From NCBI GenBank assembly GCA_009801085.1, contig VNWV01000007.1:1054001-1118000 (forward strand): 64,000 bases of DNA, in the 5' to 3' direction. The notes under the pieces were generated by a model, which saw nothing but the letters and a program-made list of their open reading frames with translations, made no database searches and was not told the origin of the DNA. Positions 21,201-31,862 of the stretch are shown piece by piece; position 1 is the first letter of the stretch; each line of letters opens with the position of its first letter. The position numbers and the translations under genes were made by a program. The DNA comes from Lasiodiplodia sp. COLG20 (lineage: Eukaryota > Ascomycota > Dothideomycetes > Botryosphaeriales > Botryosphaeriaceae).

Positions 21201-21902
21201 AAGGACGAGCAGCTGGATTCCGGCATCAAGCTGGACGAGTTGGCGGCGAAGACGCCCTTTTACTCCGGCTCGGACCTGAAGAACCTGTGCGTCGCCGCGG
21301 CGCTGAACTGCGTGCGCGAGGAAAACGAGATCTACGCTACTGCTGTCGCGATGGGTGTGGGTCAGGAAGCCGCCGCCGACGCCAACGCTGACACGACGTC
21401 TCCCGCACCGCCCGCAGCGACCGAGGGAGACGATGGCAAGGATGCCACCGCCATCCAGGGACAACAACAGACCGAGTCTACCACCACCTCCACCACCACC
21501 ACCGATAACAACGAGACGCCAGCACAGACGAAGCATAGAATCCGCGAAATCCTCCGCACAAAGGGCGAACTGGACGCAGACGATCTGCGCACTCTTCCTC
21601 CTCTTTCATCCTCCTCCACCACCACCTCCTTTCCCTCCCCTTACCCGGCCAAGCGGACGCTACTACCCCACCACTTCGACAAGGCGATGCAGGAGATCAG
21701 CGCCAGCATCAGCGAGGACATGGCGACGCTGACGGCCATCCGCAAGTTCGACGAGCAGTACGGCGACAAGCGCGGCAAGCGCAAGAAGAAGTCCAGCTGG
21801 GGCTTCAACGTCGCTGAGGATGTCGGGCCCGGCGAGGAAGCGGCGAGGGTGAGGCCTGCTGCTGCGGCTGCGAGTGCGGCGAGTGCGAGTGTGAGGAGGT
21901 AG
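18285..21902 (+). CDS. Large mitochondrial AAA ATPase (Msp1/ATAD1-like AAA module)
   Basis: Single exon, 1205 residues. The chosen start (18285) gives a basic mitochondrial presequence: MHAVTWRSARAARRIPAQVI, then RLRTFHRSARLQSS. The first ~800 residues have no named domain, with an acidic low-complexity patch (EAEEEAEDGQDDAAP). The AAA core has Walker A YGPPGTGKTLLAK (from residue 833), Walker B VVFIDEADAIF (D893, E894), a sensor-like FIMVATNRPFDMDD and a LRRLPRRLLVDLP arginine region. The core most resembles Msp1/ATAD1, but the size and N-terminal extension do not match Msp1, so the fungus-specific mitochondrial paralogue family is more likely. A Thr/Asn/Gln-rich insert lies between the AAA lid and the C-terminal helix region. 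ATP-driven protein extraction or remodelling is inferred. Confidence 0.87.
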   Translation: MHAVTWRSARAARRIPAQVIAGRRFPPRLRTFHRSARLQSSNGSPSEPRDPSTPSISANDSEKPHQPANGSLPTGDNAQHDVGAEIAAEAAGDSAAVLDDKARKPRETLRQYMSNLKRAPRAKQVEGFPPIKIPKHFLKNNVTVREQRNPGRVGQVYDYAGNPIGSGPPKPETKGDLSLSWVYEGKADKEIAKLALPLPEQLYKLLEATAAEDNNVPKHLRYEDILEFVEKLYARKATESDVHEDPLPDKTLHFFVYLEVLAAISGSLATARPDVGSSFPSAKSNLILHSPLEGGIPRLDQLVEHVAADLQADIVKLDSQDIAELVGDYLDEGSDPNAFSLRSLGYDAYRIKSDGFELEEDEYDDHEAEEEAEDGQDDAAPAIGGRTSPAPKANKKGGFIVQGVQTMDMNDFLKALGGSSRTSSGRHAAMGTADFTPAPFGRDPSPETTRWNDMKLGAYIDALLDSTSAKRRDFKDSVPTRKEEDILEAEPLVIGKGGPFKLTLNKSSQNPQSPPSQRTIVLINDYKELTATRQGARVLDKITELVHNRRKNGSEIMIVGTTSSAELVPDISRSAIRSLQAENEDSFFRTIVVPLGTTSLKPSIEVQKSLSENNKLSEDGLLPPKPLDFDTAERRRNEAINVRHIQDMIRKLDPDAQSISYKFSQLQYSLLFPGADWTSRVLAFHEVHRLVQTAIGLQRASSENSELNKDLVILTGLLLRMSDDVKFSWVAQERQKHREPKDTVQAAASKAPPVKTPSELKLEKVQKTANKHEKKLLAGVVNPSGIKTTFSDVHAPSETIDALKTMTSLSLLRPDAFKYGVLATDKIPGLLLYGPPGTGKTLLAKAVAKESGATVLEVSGSEVYDMYVGEGEKNVRAIFSLARKLSPCVVFIDEADAIFGSRSGSRHRTSHREVLNQFLKEWDGMNDLSVFIMVATNRPFDMDDAVLRRLPRRLLVDLPTQKDRESILRIHLKDEQLDSGIKLDELAAKTPFYSGSDLKNLCVAAALNCVREENEIYATAVAMGVGQEAAADANADTTSPAPPAATEGDDGKDATAIQGQQQTESTTTSTTTTDNNETPAQTKHRIREILRTKGELDADDLRTLPPLSSSSTTTSFPSPYPAKRTLLPHHFDKAMQEISASISEDMATLTAIRKFDEQYGDKRGKRKKKSSWGFNVAEDVGPGEEAARVRPAAAAASAASASVRR

Positions 21903-23463
21903 GGGTTGGGGTTGTGTGTGGCTGGGGTGGATGGCGTGGGTTTTTCGGTTTTAGAAGTGGTGGATAGGACAGGACAGAATAGGACGGGGGAAGGTGGGGG
22001 ATTGGAATATATAGGTGGTAGTCTCGTGTATTTTAGACCTGGACAGTGAAAGCTGAGAAGATACGTGTTTGGGAAGAAAAGTACATTTGACGAACGAAGC
22101 AAGGTGATGGAAATCAAGTACAGCAATGGTTTTGTGCTGAATCTCGTGTACAGAGAGGCTACTTGTTTCCCTGTCAACTACGAATTCGCGCGGTAAGAAT
22201 ACCGCTGAGAGGGGAGTTTGGTCTGGGGATTGCTTTGCTAGTTTGAAGCTAGCACACTTCTACCGCAGGTATTTTTGCTACTAACGGGTCAATTCGCTCA
22301 CACTTCATGGGGGATTTGAAGAGTTGAAACTCTTTGTTCAGAAGTTGTTGCTGATGAGGTATCGTACAAAAGGTCCAAAACGAACAATCCCGCGATCCTC
22401 TTGGCTTGTTCTCAAAACAACCTTAAGTGGAAGTCCAGCATAGAGAAAGGTTGTGGTCTCTATTAGGCGCTTTTAGCCGGAGTCAGACACCGATTTATGG
22501 TCCTGTTTGTGATCGTCACTCGCATTGAGGAGTCCGAGTAAGTCGTGACGACAGACGTTTCAGAATGGAATGACGGGCCGTCACTCCTCAACTCCCTCTC
22601 ACCCCACCATCAACCTCAGACGACACTGGCCCACTGGACACCGACTTTGTCCATCATCGAGTTGGCAGAATGGCCCTCTATCCATGGCTCTTTTGCTCGG
22701 AAAAATTTGTTAATGGCGAGTCTGGACAAGCGAGTAGCTTTGGGCCACGGAATTTACTAGTAAGAGGCGGCGAACTGTTGTTCTCATTTACCCGCTTTGA
22801 TCCTCCGCAGGTAGGCTCCGGCTTAATCTAGACAAGCTTCTCCACACCCTCACTCAAGCACTGGGAAACAAAACCACCGGCCCACTTGTATGTTTTCCTC
22901 CCTCCGAAGCGAGAGCCCTGAAGCGCCACTTCCGTCAGCAGCAGCGAGCCGCCAACAGGGATCAAGCAACGCAGCTATCGATTACAGGGGCTTGAAGTTC
23001 AAACACCCTTCACTCAAACTGTGTCAGAGGCTTGACCAGTCGCCTTAGGCGCCGACAAGCTTTTTTGCATGAAAGCGCCGTGGCGGGACGTCCTGTCGAT
23101 CTCATAATTGTGGAGATCATGCCCCGTTCCTCCTTTCCCCAGAGTCTGACAGACCAGGCCGGTTATTTCGTTTATGCCTCTTGCATCCACCTGAAGCGCG
23201 GCATGAGATGGCATGAGCACGATCCCCACGCCTGTGGCCCCGGCCTCGTTTTCGAAACGCTGTAGGTATAAGAAGTGATGTTTCTTCCCCCACCAGAGGA
23301 CGATTGTTTCCAGTAGGCTTCGGCACTTGAGGAGCTTTTTCCATACCACTGAGCCCGGTTGCTCTCCATTCGTTTCCCATTCAGAAAACATTCTCTACAT
23401 TCTTTCGTCTGCTCCCAGTTGAAACAAGACAACCCTTTTACCTTCCTCAGCCTTCCCCAAAAA
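21903..23463. other. Intergenic 1.6 kb, no gene seen
   Basis: Contains the 3' end of the AAA gene and the promoter of the GH5 gene. The last ~100 bases before the GH5 start are pyrimidine-rich. Frames on both strands are short and lack motifs. Confidence 0.45.
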
Positions 23464-24654
23464 ATGAAGACCACCACCTTCGCCACGGCCGCCGCCGCCA
23501 CCCTCCTCTCAGCCTCAACCGTCACAGCCCTCCCCAGAAGCACGCTCCGCGTCTCCAACGCCATCGCCGCCGCGGCCACGACCACCAAAGTCAAATACGC
23601 GGGCGTCAACATCGCCGGCTTCGACTTCGGCTGCGGCACCGACGGCACCTGCACGCAGACAGCCGCCAACGCGACGGACCCCATGACCATCGATAACGGC
23701 GCGCAGGGCCAGATGGACCACTTCGTCAAAGACGATGGCCTGAACGCATTCCGTCTACCGGTCGGCTGGCAGTACCTGGTCGCGCACAAACTCGGCGGCG
23801 ACCTGGACCCCGCCAACGCGGCCAAGTACGACGCGCTGGTCCAGGGCTGCCTCAAATCCGGCGCCGAGCTCTGCATCGTCGACGTGCACAACTACGCGCG
23901 CTGGAACGGGCAGATCATCGGCCAGGGAGGCCCGACGAACGAGCAGTTCGTCTCGCTGTGGAAGCAGCTGGCGACCAAGTACAAGGACAACACGAAGGTC
24001 GCGTTCGGCGTCATGAACGAGCCGCACGACGTGCCCGACGTCGCGACCTGGGCGGACACCGTGCAGGCCGTCGTGACGGCGATTCGTAACGCTGGCGCGA
24101 CGAGCCAGTACGTGTTGCTGCCTGGCAACGACTGGACCAGCGCGGCGAGCTTCGTGTCGGACGGGTCGGCGGCGGCGCTGGCCAAGGTCACGAACCCGGA
24201 CGGGTCGACGGATGGGCTTATTTTTGATGTGCACAAGTACAGCGACAGCGACAACTCGGGCACGCACACCGAGTGCACGACGAACAACATCGACGACGCG
24301 TTCAGCCCGCTCGCCGACTGGCTGCGCGAGAATAACCGCACTGCTATCAACACCGAGAGCGGCGGCGGTAACACTGAGTCGTGCGAGAAGCTGTATTGCG
24401 AGCAGATTGAGTTCTTGAAGTGAGTAGTAACATGTCCCTGAATATTTCCTTCCACAGGCAAAAAGAAATTGATCACTGACATTTTATACTACAGCAAAAA
24501 CGCCGACGTCTTCCTCGGCTACACGGCCTGGTCGGCCGGCGGCTTCGACGAGACGTACGAGCTCGTCCAGACGCCCATCAAGAACGCCGACGGCAGCTAC
24601 ACCGACAGGGCGCTGACCCAGAAGTGCACCGTCGGAGCGTGGAAGAGCGCGTAA
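23464..24654 (+). CDS. Secreted GH5 endo-beta-1,4-glucanase
   Basis: Exons 23464-24419 and 24495-24654 with a 75-bp intron (donor GTGAGT, acceptor CTACAG); 371 residues. The Met at 23464 opens a signal peptide (MKTTTFATAAAATLLSASTV). GH5 landmarks: VKYAGVNIAGFDFG at the first strand, LNAFRLPVGWQYL, CIVDVHNYARW, the acid/base glutamate in FGVMNEPHD (E186), DVHKYSDSD, and the nucleophile in INTESGGG (E298), then GYTAWSAGGF. It hydrolyses beta-1,4-glucan outside the cell. There is no cellulose-binding module or linker; the catalytic domain stands alone. The subfamily and substrate range are inferred. Confidence 0.93.
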
Positions 24655-26085
24655 AAGCAGCAGTAGGCAGCAAGACGCACGCCCAACGATTTGCATTGTA
24701 AATAGAAACCATGACATGAAATGTATGTTGCTTATGTGGGATAAGTACCGAGAATTCGATGACGGTACACACATCATCTTGTTTGGTTGCATGTGAATGG
24801 TTGGCTAGTGTGATTCGCGTCTAGTGTGTGCCGCGCGGAGAGATGAAGTCATTGTTTACATTGACGACATTGTGATTTTTGAACGAGCATGTTGGAGCGA
24901 TCACTTCAGCTTTTCCAGTTGTCGTCAATTTTGTCGTCGCACTAACAGGCATATACCTTGGCCCTAGTGCGCGAAGTTACTCTGGTAGTCAAGGGCGAGT
25001 GAAAGCTGTTGTCTAGACCTTATTGTGACGACGTTCGTCCCGTGTTTACATGCACGCCAAGCAGCACCTCAGCTACCCTCCTTAGTACTTAGCAGCAGCA
25101 GCCAATAGGAGTAGGCAGCGGACTGCAAGTTTTGCGAAACGTCGCTCAGCCTCTCGGAATCCGTGGTTTTCTTTTCCGTCGAAAACACGCGTCTCGAAAG
25201 CAAGATCCGCTGGTAAATCAATGATTTCACTTTCAAGAGTCGAAACGTCATAGGAATGCACATCCAATGCCCATCTTCTGACGAGGGGTATTATGATCCT
25301 ATCCCGCTGTATAAACAAATATACCCCGCTCCGATTCCCATGCACACCTCAGTAAGCCCTACTTTTTCCCCCGCAACAGATCCCCCCCATGTGTCCAAGA
25401 ATAACACGATGCTATGCCCAAAACAGCAAAACAAGGGATCTCCCAGATGCCCCCTCTTCCCAAATAAACAAGAGCCTCAGCTTTCCACATTCCAACCGCA
25501 CTAAAAACTTCCGGCCCCCCAAAATCAATAACCCGTAAGCTGAGACGAGAGAGAAAGAGAGACAGACAGACACACGCAACCCCTGCTCTCTTATCTTAGT
25601 CGATGAGTGAGGACGCGCGTCTCGGCATGTGACGTCCACACGGCAACCATAAGCTGTCGTTGCAGGCTGCCTCGCTGCGCTCCCTTCCCATTCGCCGAAC
25701 GCGCTGCTGCTTTTGTTGCATTGTCGAGAAAAATATTAATGATCCCTGAAAGACGATAGTGCCTCCACGATCAGTAGTACATGCTCTTCTGTATGCAAGA
25801 AAAAGAAAACAAAGACAAGAACAAAACTTCTTGGTCTTTCTGTAGCAAAGCACGGGTGCTTTTGACATCACCACACCCCAATTAGAAGGAAAAGGAAAAG
25901 AAACCCAGGGAAACTCCTGCACAAGATGGATGATGATATGGCAAAAGCTATGCAAGTAACAAATGTAAAAAGTAAATTCGTAACCGGACATCAGGAAAAC
26001 CACCCGGGGGATAAGAGCTTTTTCTAAGCAAGTGAAAAAAAAGAAGAGCTAACTGTACAGCGCTCTCTTTTTCGACCATATTACT
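24655..26085. other. Convergent intergenic 1.4 kb
   Basis: Lies between two converging genes, so it holds two 3' UTRs. A short purine/CA-rich simple tract is present at 25545-25577 (GAGAGAGAAAGAGAGACAGA then CAGACACAC). No gene seen. Confidence 0.45.
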
Positions 26086-28619
26086 TTATGCGTACCTAAC
26101 CGCCGGACCGCTGTACGCCGGAGGCGGGGGCCCGTACCACCCGCCACCGCCCTGATGCGGATGCGGCGACATGAATGGCTGCTGACTCTCGCTCATGCCA
26201 CGGTTAGGAGCCCACGGCGGAGGTACGCGAGGAGGAGGTGGGCCGCCCATGCCCATGCCCCTGCCATTGTTGGCACCAGGCCAAGCAGGGGGACCGGCTG
26301 CGGCGGCCGCTTTGGCGCGAGCGCGCATGCGACGGCGGCGGCAGCTGCGCGAAATGCAACCGAAGATGGAGATGAGAAGGAGAACGCCGACGGCGACGGC
26401 AACGCCAATGACGATGCCCTTGTTACGGCTGATCCAGTTACCAATCTCCTTTCCGACATCGGAACCAGTGCAACGGCCCTGCATAGAAAAGTTAGAAAAG
26501 AAAAAACAGATGGGTACGTAGAAAAATGACTCACGTTGCTGCAATGTCCACCGCCACCGCACTCCGTGCCATCCAGAAAGTTTTGCTGCAGGCTGTAGCA
26601 CACTCCGTTGGGAAACTCTGGACTGGCACAACTAATAACGCAAGTATTGGAATCACAAGCGTACGTGTCGTTAGATCCCGATGTGTATGCTCCCAGTGCG
26701 GACTGGCATTGTTGGTTTCTGCTGGTGCATTGGCCGCTGGCGCACTTCAATCCGTCGCCACAACTGCTGCCGTCTGTCAAATGTTCATCGTCCGGGCAGT
26801 ACGGGGAATTGCCTGTGCAGGTCTCTTCCTTGTCGCAGTCACCGGTCGACGCGCGGCACACAGTAGTCGCAGGTGCAAACTGACAGTTGTTGCAACAATC
26901 CTCATTGGAATCGTCACAAACGGCGTTATTCTGGAACTTGCAGGTCGTGGGGTTGCAGCACGGGTTGTCTCCGCAGTTGTCCGTACCACCGCAATCGCAG
27001 TCTTCACCTTCTTCAACGATGCCATTACCACATTGCTGACCAGAGATGGTGGTTACACCTCTGTTGTTTGTCAGACAGTTCGACTTGACGCTGTTACGGC
27101 CCATGGCGCTGCAAATGTTTCCGATGGAGCATGCAGAGAACTTGGTGATACCGCTGGCAGTCGACGGATTCATGATGAACTGCTCCCCAGCATCGCAGGT
27201 GCTGGAACTGAGCGGGCAGCATTGCTGAGAGCTGACGGTGTTGCTGTCGGCACAAGTCGAGGATGTGCAATCGTGGACGGCACCGAAAGTATGGCCAGTC
27301 TCGTGAGCAATGACTTGCCACTCAGTGTTCGTCCGCGCAACGACGTTGGCACTTGCGACAGTTTCACTGCCGCTGCCGCTGGTCGAGTTTTCGCTCATGG
27401 ATCCCTGCACGCATGCCTGTCCAAGCCAAGCAAGCCCAACGGCCTGGCCCGTGGGACAATTAGTCAAAAGAGTCCAGTGAGAGTTGGTGTCCTCTCTTGC
27501 GCCTCTCCATTCCGAGAACAGGTTCAAGCGGTCCTGGATAGTAACACTATCGGAGCAACCTTGGTTCCAGGGATTGCTCTGCGGGGGAGTTCCGGGGCAA
27601 GTTGCCTCGCTAACAGTTAAATTCTGAAGGCCCAAAGTGATATTGAATGTGGATTCGTAAAGATCAGATGCGGAATTCATTACGCTGATCACGTTGGCCC
27701 TAGCGGATTCCGTGGAATTAAAAGTTGCGGTATATGTGCAATCGGTGGCAACGCCGACCAAAGCAACTTTGCGTGAGGTGGGACAACCGGCCGTCGATCC
27801 GATGGTAGAGGCCAAATTCACACCGGCGGAGTTTCCAGATCCAGGCGTAGAGTCGAGCTGGCGCTTGGAGAAAAGCGAGCTGATGGGGGTGCTCCAGAAG
27901 CCCTCCTCTCGCTTCAGCATGCGCCCATAGACCGGGTGGTCCAAGTTCATGTTAAACTCAAGCCTGTCCGAGTGGCACGCAAGTTCCGAACCCAGGTCGC
28001 GGCGCAGCTCCTGGCGTTCCTGGTCGTACGACGTCTCCGAGATATCCGAATCTCTCCATACGACCATGTACTCGTCGTCGGACGGCTCCACGGCAGGGTC
28101 CAGTACGTGCTTGGTCGCGGTGTAGCTAGAAGTCATTTGCACGTGATGATGGTTGTGGTCGATGCTGAAGACGCCTTCGAAGAGCGGGTGAATGCCGTCG
28201 CGGCGGATGGAAATACGAGCCCAGCCCTTGTCCACCCATCGGTCTTCGCCTCTCTTGACCCAGGCGCGGCCCTTGTAGACCTTGTGTTCTAGCCGGTCGA
28301 TGGTCTCGCGGCGGGTGACCTGGCCGTCGGCGCCCAGGTACTCAATTGTTGCGCCTTCTGCGATAATGTCATGGTTAGGCTCCAGTGCGAGGCGCACGCG
28401 TTGGTCGCCGAAAAGGTCGAAGGACAGGTCGAATTCCGACAGAGCGGTAACGCGGTTCTTGAATGTATGAATCGTGGGGTTGCGGAGGACCTCGAGGGCC
28501 GTGAGTGGGTTGCGAGCCACTGAGCTTGCGTGGACGGAGTCGAAAAGGGCGGGGATGACGACGACTGCCGTCCAAGCGCACGACGCAACCGCCGCGGCGG
28601 CGGAGCGGAAGAGGCGCAT
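26086..28619 (-). CDS. ADAM-type zinc metalloprotease with disintegrin-like domain, membrane-anchored
   Basis: Exons 28619-26535 and 26478-26086 across a 56-bp intron (GTGAGT, ATGCAG); 825 residues. Order: signal peptide (MRLFRSAAAAVASCAWTAVV), long propeptide-like region, a reprolysin-type catalytic domain with the zinc motif HETGHTFGAVHD (H439), a Cys-rich disintegrin-like domain (CGNGIVEEGEDCDCGG), a second Cys-rich region, a transmembrane helix (IVIGVAVAVGVLLLISIFGC), then a basic stop-transfer and a cytosolic Pro/Gly/Met-rich tail. This is the full layout of the fungal ADM-B family; it would shed or cut surface proteins. The catalytic motif is intact. The intron falls just before the last EGF-like segment. 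Physiological substrates are unknown. Confidence 0.93.
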
Positions 28620-29493
28620 GGCCGTGGGGTTAAGAACGGCCGAGTAGCGGCAATCGCAGCGAGCGGCTGAGTAGCGAAGTGAAGGTGTGCAGTGTTTGCG
28701 GAGTGTCGAAGAGAGCGAGCGACATGCAGGAGACGGCGTATAAGACAACACGAGGTGCGAGGCGAGCGGCTGGATGACGGGCAAGAGAAGGCAGTGCAAG
28801 GCCAAGTCGGCTTGGCATGCCTTGGGGTCGCACGTCTGTGGACTCTCCGCGCCGATTCCCGCCAGCCCCCGTCATTTGGCGCGCTCGTTGCGCCGGCGAC
28901 AGCTATCTTAACGCCGGATTCGCGCTGCACGCGGCGGGGGCTGTGCCTCGCCCTCTGGTCGAATCCACGCTCGCAGTCGCGGGCCCCGCGCGTTTGCGCC
29001 ATCCAGATCTGATGTCGCGTGGAAAGGGCATCGTCAGAGCCCAGGAGCCCGCGGTCGCCGTGCAACGCAGCGCCAGCGCTTAGCTCTTGTCGTCGCTGCG
29101 CTCAGGCCGGCGCTGCGACGCCTGCGTTCCAGACAGACCCATTTCGCTTCACAAATCACACAAACGCGACACCCCTTTTGATTCAGAATGCACTCTTTGA
29201 TTCTTCGCTTTGCAATCCGTAGCGAGCTTCTCTTAAAAACCCCTCCCTTTGTTCATGTGACTAGGGGCACAATGATGGAACAATTATCGCTCAGGCATGG
29301 GAAAACTGCACATGACGGCTATCCAATCCAGGGCACGCGACACCCTCTGTGTCGACCTTGCCTCCTCAACGCCAGCTCGTAAACAGAACACGGGCGCGCC
29401 CGTCACCCGCACAGCCACAGTCAAAACACCGACTGCGCCGTCTAAAGTCCGTCGACATTACCGTATCTGTCAAGTCGTGAAGTGGGGAATCGT
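28620..29493. other. Intergenic, ADAM promoter and acetyl-CoA synthetase 3' end
   Basis: Both flanking genes are on the minus strand. The first half is very GC-rich, the second half AT-richer. No gene, repeat or RNA gene recognised. Confidence 0.45.
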
Positions 29494-31862
29494 TCATTTC
29501 TTCTTGGCTTCGTGCACCGTGGTAATGATCTTATCAACCACCGACGGGTCGGACAGCTGTACGCCAAGTATTAGTAAACAGCCGAATCATCCGGAGCCGC
29601 GCGTTCAATGAGCTTGGCCAACGGAATGGGTTGCAATTGCTTAGTAAACGTACCGTTGAGGTGTCGCCAAGCTGGTCCTCCTCGCCAGCCAGGATCTTCC
29701 GCAAGATGCGACGCATGATCTTGCCGGACCGCGTCTTGGGGAGATCTGAGACAACGAAGACTGCCTTGGGCGCGGCGAATGGACCAATCGATTTCCGGAC
29801 CTGCAGAATGAGGTCCTTCTTGGTCTGTTCGGTCGAACCGTTGCCCTCCTTGAGCGCAACGAAGGCGTTAACCGCCTGGCCGGTGAGCTCGTCGTGGATA
29901 CCAACGACAGCGGCCTCGGCAACAGCGTCTGTAACCAGGTCAGTACAATATCTTTCAGGGGTTCCAGTGGTACTTACGGTGCTCAATGAGAGCCGCCTCA
30001 ATCTCGGCAGTTGAGAGACGGTGGCCCGACACGTTGACGACATCGTCGACACGGCCACGGATCCAATAATAGCCCTCGTGGTCACGGCCCGCACCGTCAC
30101 CCGTGAAGTAGTAACCCTTGTACACATTGAGGTAAGTGTCCATGTAGCGCTTGTGCGCGCCCCACACGGTCCTCGCCATGCTGGGCCACGGCTGCTTGAA
30201 TGCCAGAACACCCTCGACATCGTTGCCGTGGATCTCCTCGCCGGACACAGGGTCGATGATGGCGGGCTCGATACCGAAGAAGGGGAGGGAAGCACTGCCG
30301 GGTTTGGTGGGAGTGATACCACCCAGAGGGGTAATGACGTGGGAGCCCGTTTCCGTCTGCCAGTACGTGTCGACAATGTGTGACTCCTCCTTACCGACGA
30401 CCTCGAAGTACCACTTCCACACCTCGGCCGCGATGGGCTCACCGACGGAACCCAGCACTCTCAGGTTCTTCATCTTGTGCTTCACGTGGTGGTCTCCGGC
30501 GCGCTTCAGCAGTCTCAGCGCCGTCGGCGCAACGTAGAACTGAGTAACGCCGTGCTTCTCAACAACATCCCAGTAGCGAGAGAAGTCGGGGTAAGCAGGT
30601 GTACCCTCGAACACAACCGTCGCGACTCCAAGCAACAGAGGCGCGTACACGACATAAGTGTGACCAGTAATCCAACCAACATCACCACCGCAGAAGAAGA
30701 TGTCGCTGGGGTGAATGTCGAAGACGTACTTGCCCGTCATCGCGGCGCCGAGCAGGTAGCCAGCGGTGGTGTGCATGACACCCTTGGGCTTGCCAGTCGA
30801 ACCGCTGGTGTAGAGCAGGAAGAGCGGGTCCTCCGACGACATGGACTCGGGAGCAATGTAGGCCGGGTACTTCTCGACCTCCTCGTGCCACCACCAGTCA
30901 CGGCCCTGGGTCCACGGCACCTCGGAGCCGGTGCGCTTGTACACCAAGCAGTGCGAGACGTCGGGGCACTGCTTGAGCGCCTCGTCCACGATCTTCTTGG
31001 TGCCAATGACCTTGCCGCCACGCCTGCCCTCGTCTGTGGTGATGACAACCTTGGACTTGGCGTCGACGATGCGGTCGCGCAGCGAGTCGGAAGAGAAGCC
31101 GGCAAAGATGACCGAGTGGACGGCGCCGATACGCGAGCAGGCGAGGAAGGAGATGACGGCCTCGGGAATCATGGGCAGGTACAGCGCAACGGTGTCGCCC
31201 TTCTTGACGCCCATCTGCTTCAGCACGTAGGCCAGCTTCGAGACCTCGCGCAGCAGCTCGCCGTAGGTGATGGTACGGCCCTCATTGTACTCGTCGGCCT
31301 CGTAGATGATGGCAGGCTTGTCGGGGGTCGCGATGGCATGGCGGTCAACGCAGTTGTACGAGGCATTGAGGCGGCCCTCGAGGAACCAGGCGTTGTCGCC
31401 GTTGGCGAAGCTGCCGGAGTGGACGGTCTGGAAGTCGCGCTCCCAGGTCAGAAGCTCGCGTGCGCGCTCGCCCCAGAACTTGTGCGGCTTCTCGATCGAC
31501 TCCTTGTACAGCTGCTTGTAGTGGTCAAGGCTGTCGAGGTGGGTTTTGCTCGGGTGCTTCCTGGTGCGGTCGTTAGCAGCGCGTCATCGCCGGAGCCGCA
31601 TCGCGTGAGCCCGCTCTCCGCGGCATGCGGAAAAAAATGTCAAAGATGTTGAGGGAGGGGCCGAGCGCGGGGTCAAATCACTGCCCCGCCGTTGGCCGAA
31701 ACTCGGCCTTGGGCGTCGCCATGGCGGCTTCGGCAGTGCGCCATTGGCGCGCAGCAGGTGGGCTACTCACTTGTGGAAAGCCTCTGGGATGTGGAAGGTG
31801 TCAACCTCGTGCGCCTCGGCTACAACGGGGCCGGTGGACGGCTTAACTGCGCCTTCGGACAT
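29494..31862 (-). CDS. facA: Acetyl-CoA synthetase (AMP-forming)
   Basis: Four exons: 31862-31771, 31560-29978, 29928-29654, 29556-29494; introns 210, 49 and 97 bp; 670 residues, normal for the enzyme. It converts acetate, ATP and CoA to acetyl-CoA, for acetate use and histone acetylation. Motifs: [19 protein letters not shown] (AMP-binding), [51 protein letters not shown], and the adenylate-forming [15 protein letters not shown] with its catalytic, acetylatable Lys. The N-terminus [20 protein letters not shown] has no targeting signal, so it is cytosolic/nuclear. The long first intron after codon 31 may carry regulatory sequence. A gene name by function only; orthology to A. nidulans facA is expected. 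Confidence 0.95.

Noticed and set aside
26526..27620. 364-codon plus-strand open frame
   Set aside because: Antisense to the ADAM catalytic and disintegrin domains; no independent support.
30477..31652. 391-codon plus-strand open frame
   Set aside because: It is antisense to acetyl-CoA synthetase; GC-rich codon use opens the opposite strand. The minus-strand protein is clearly conserved.
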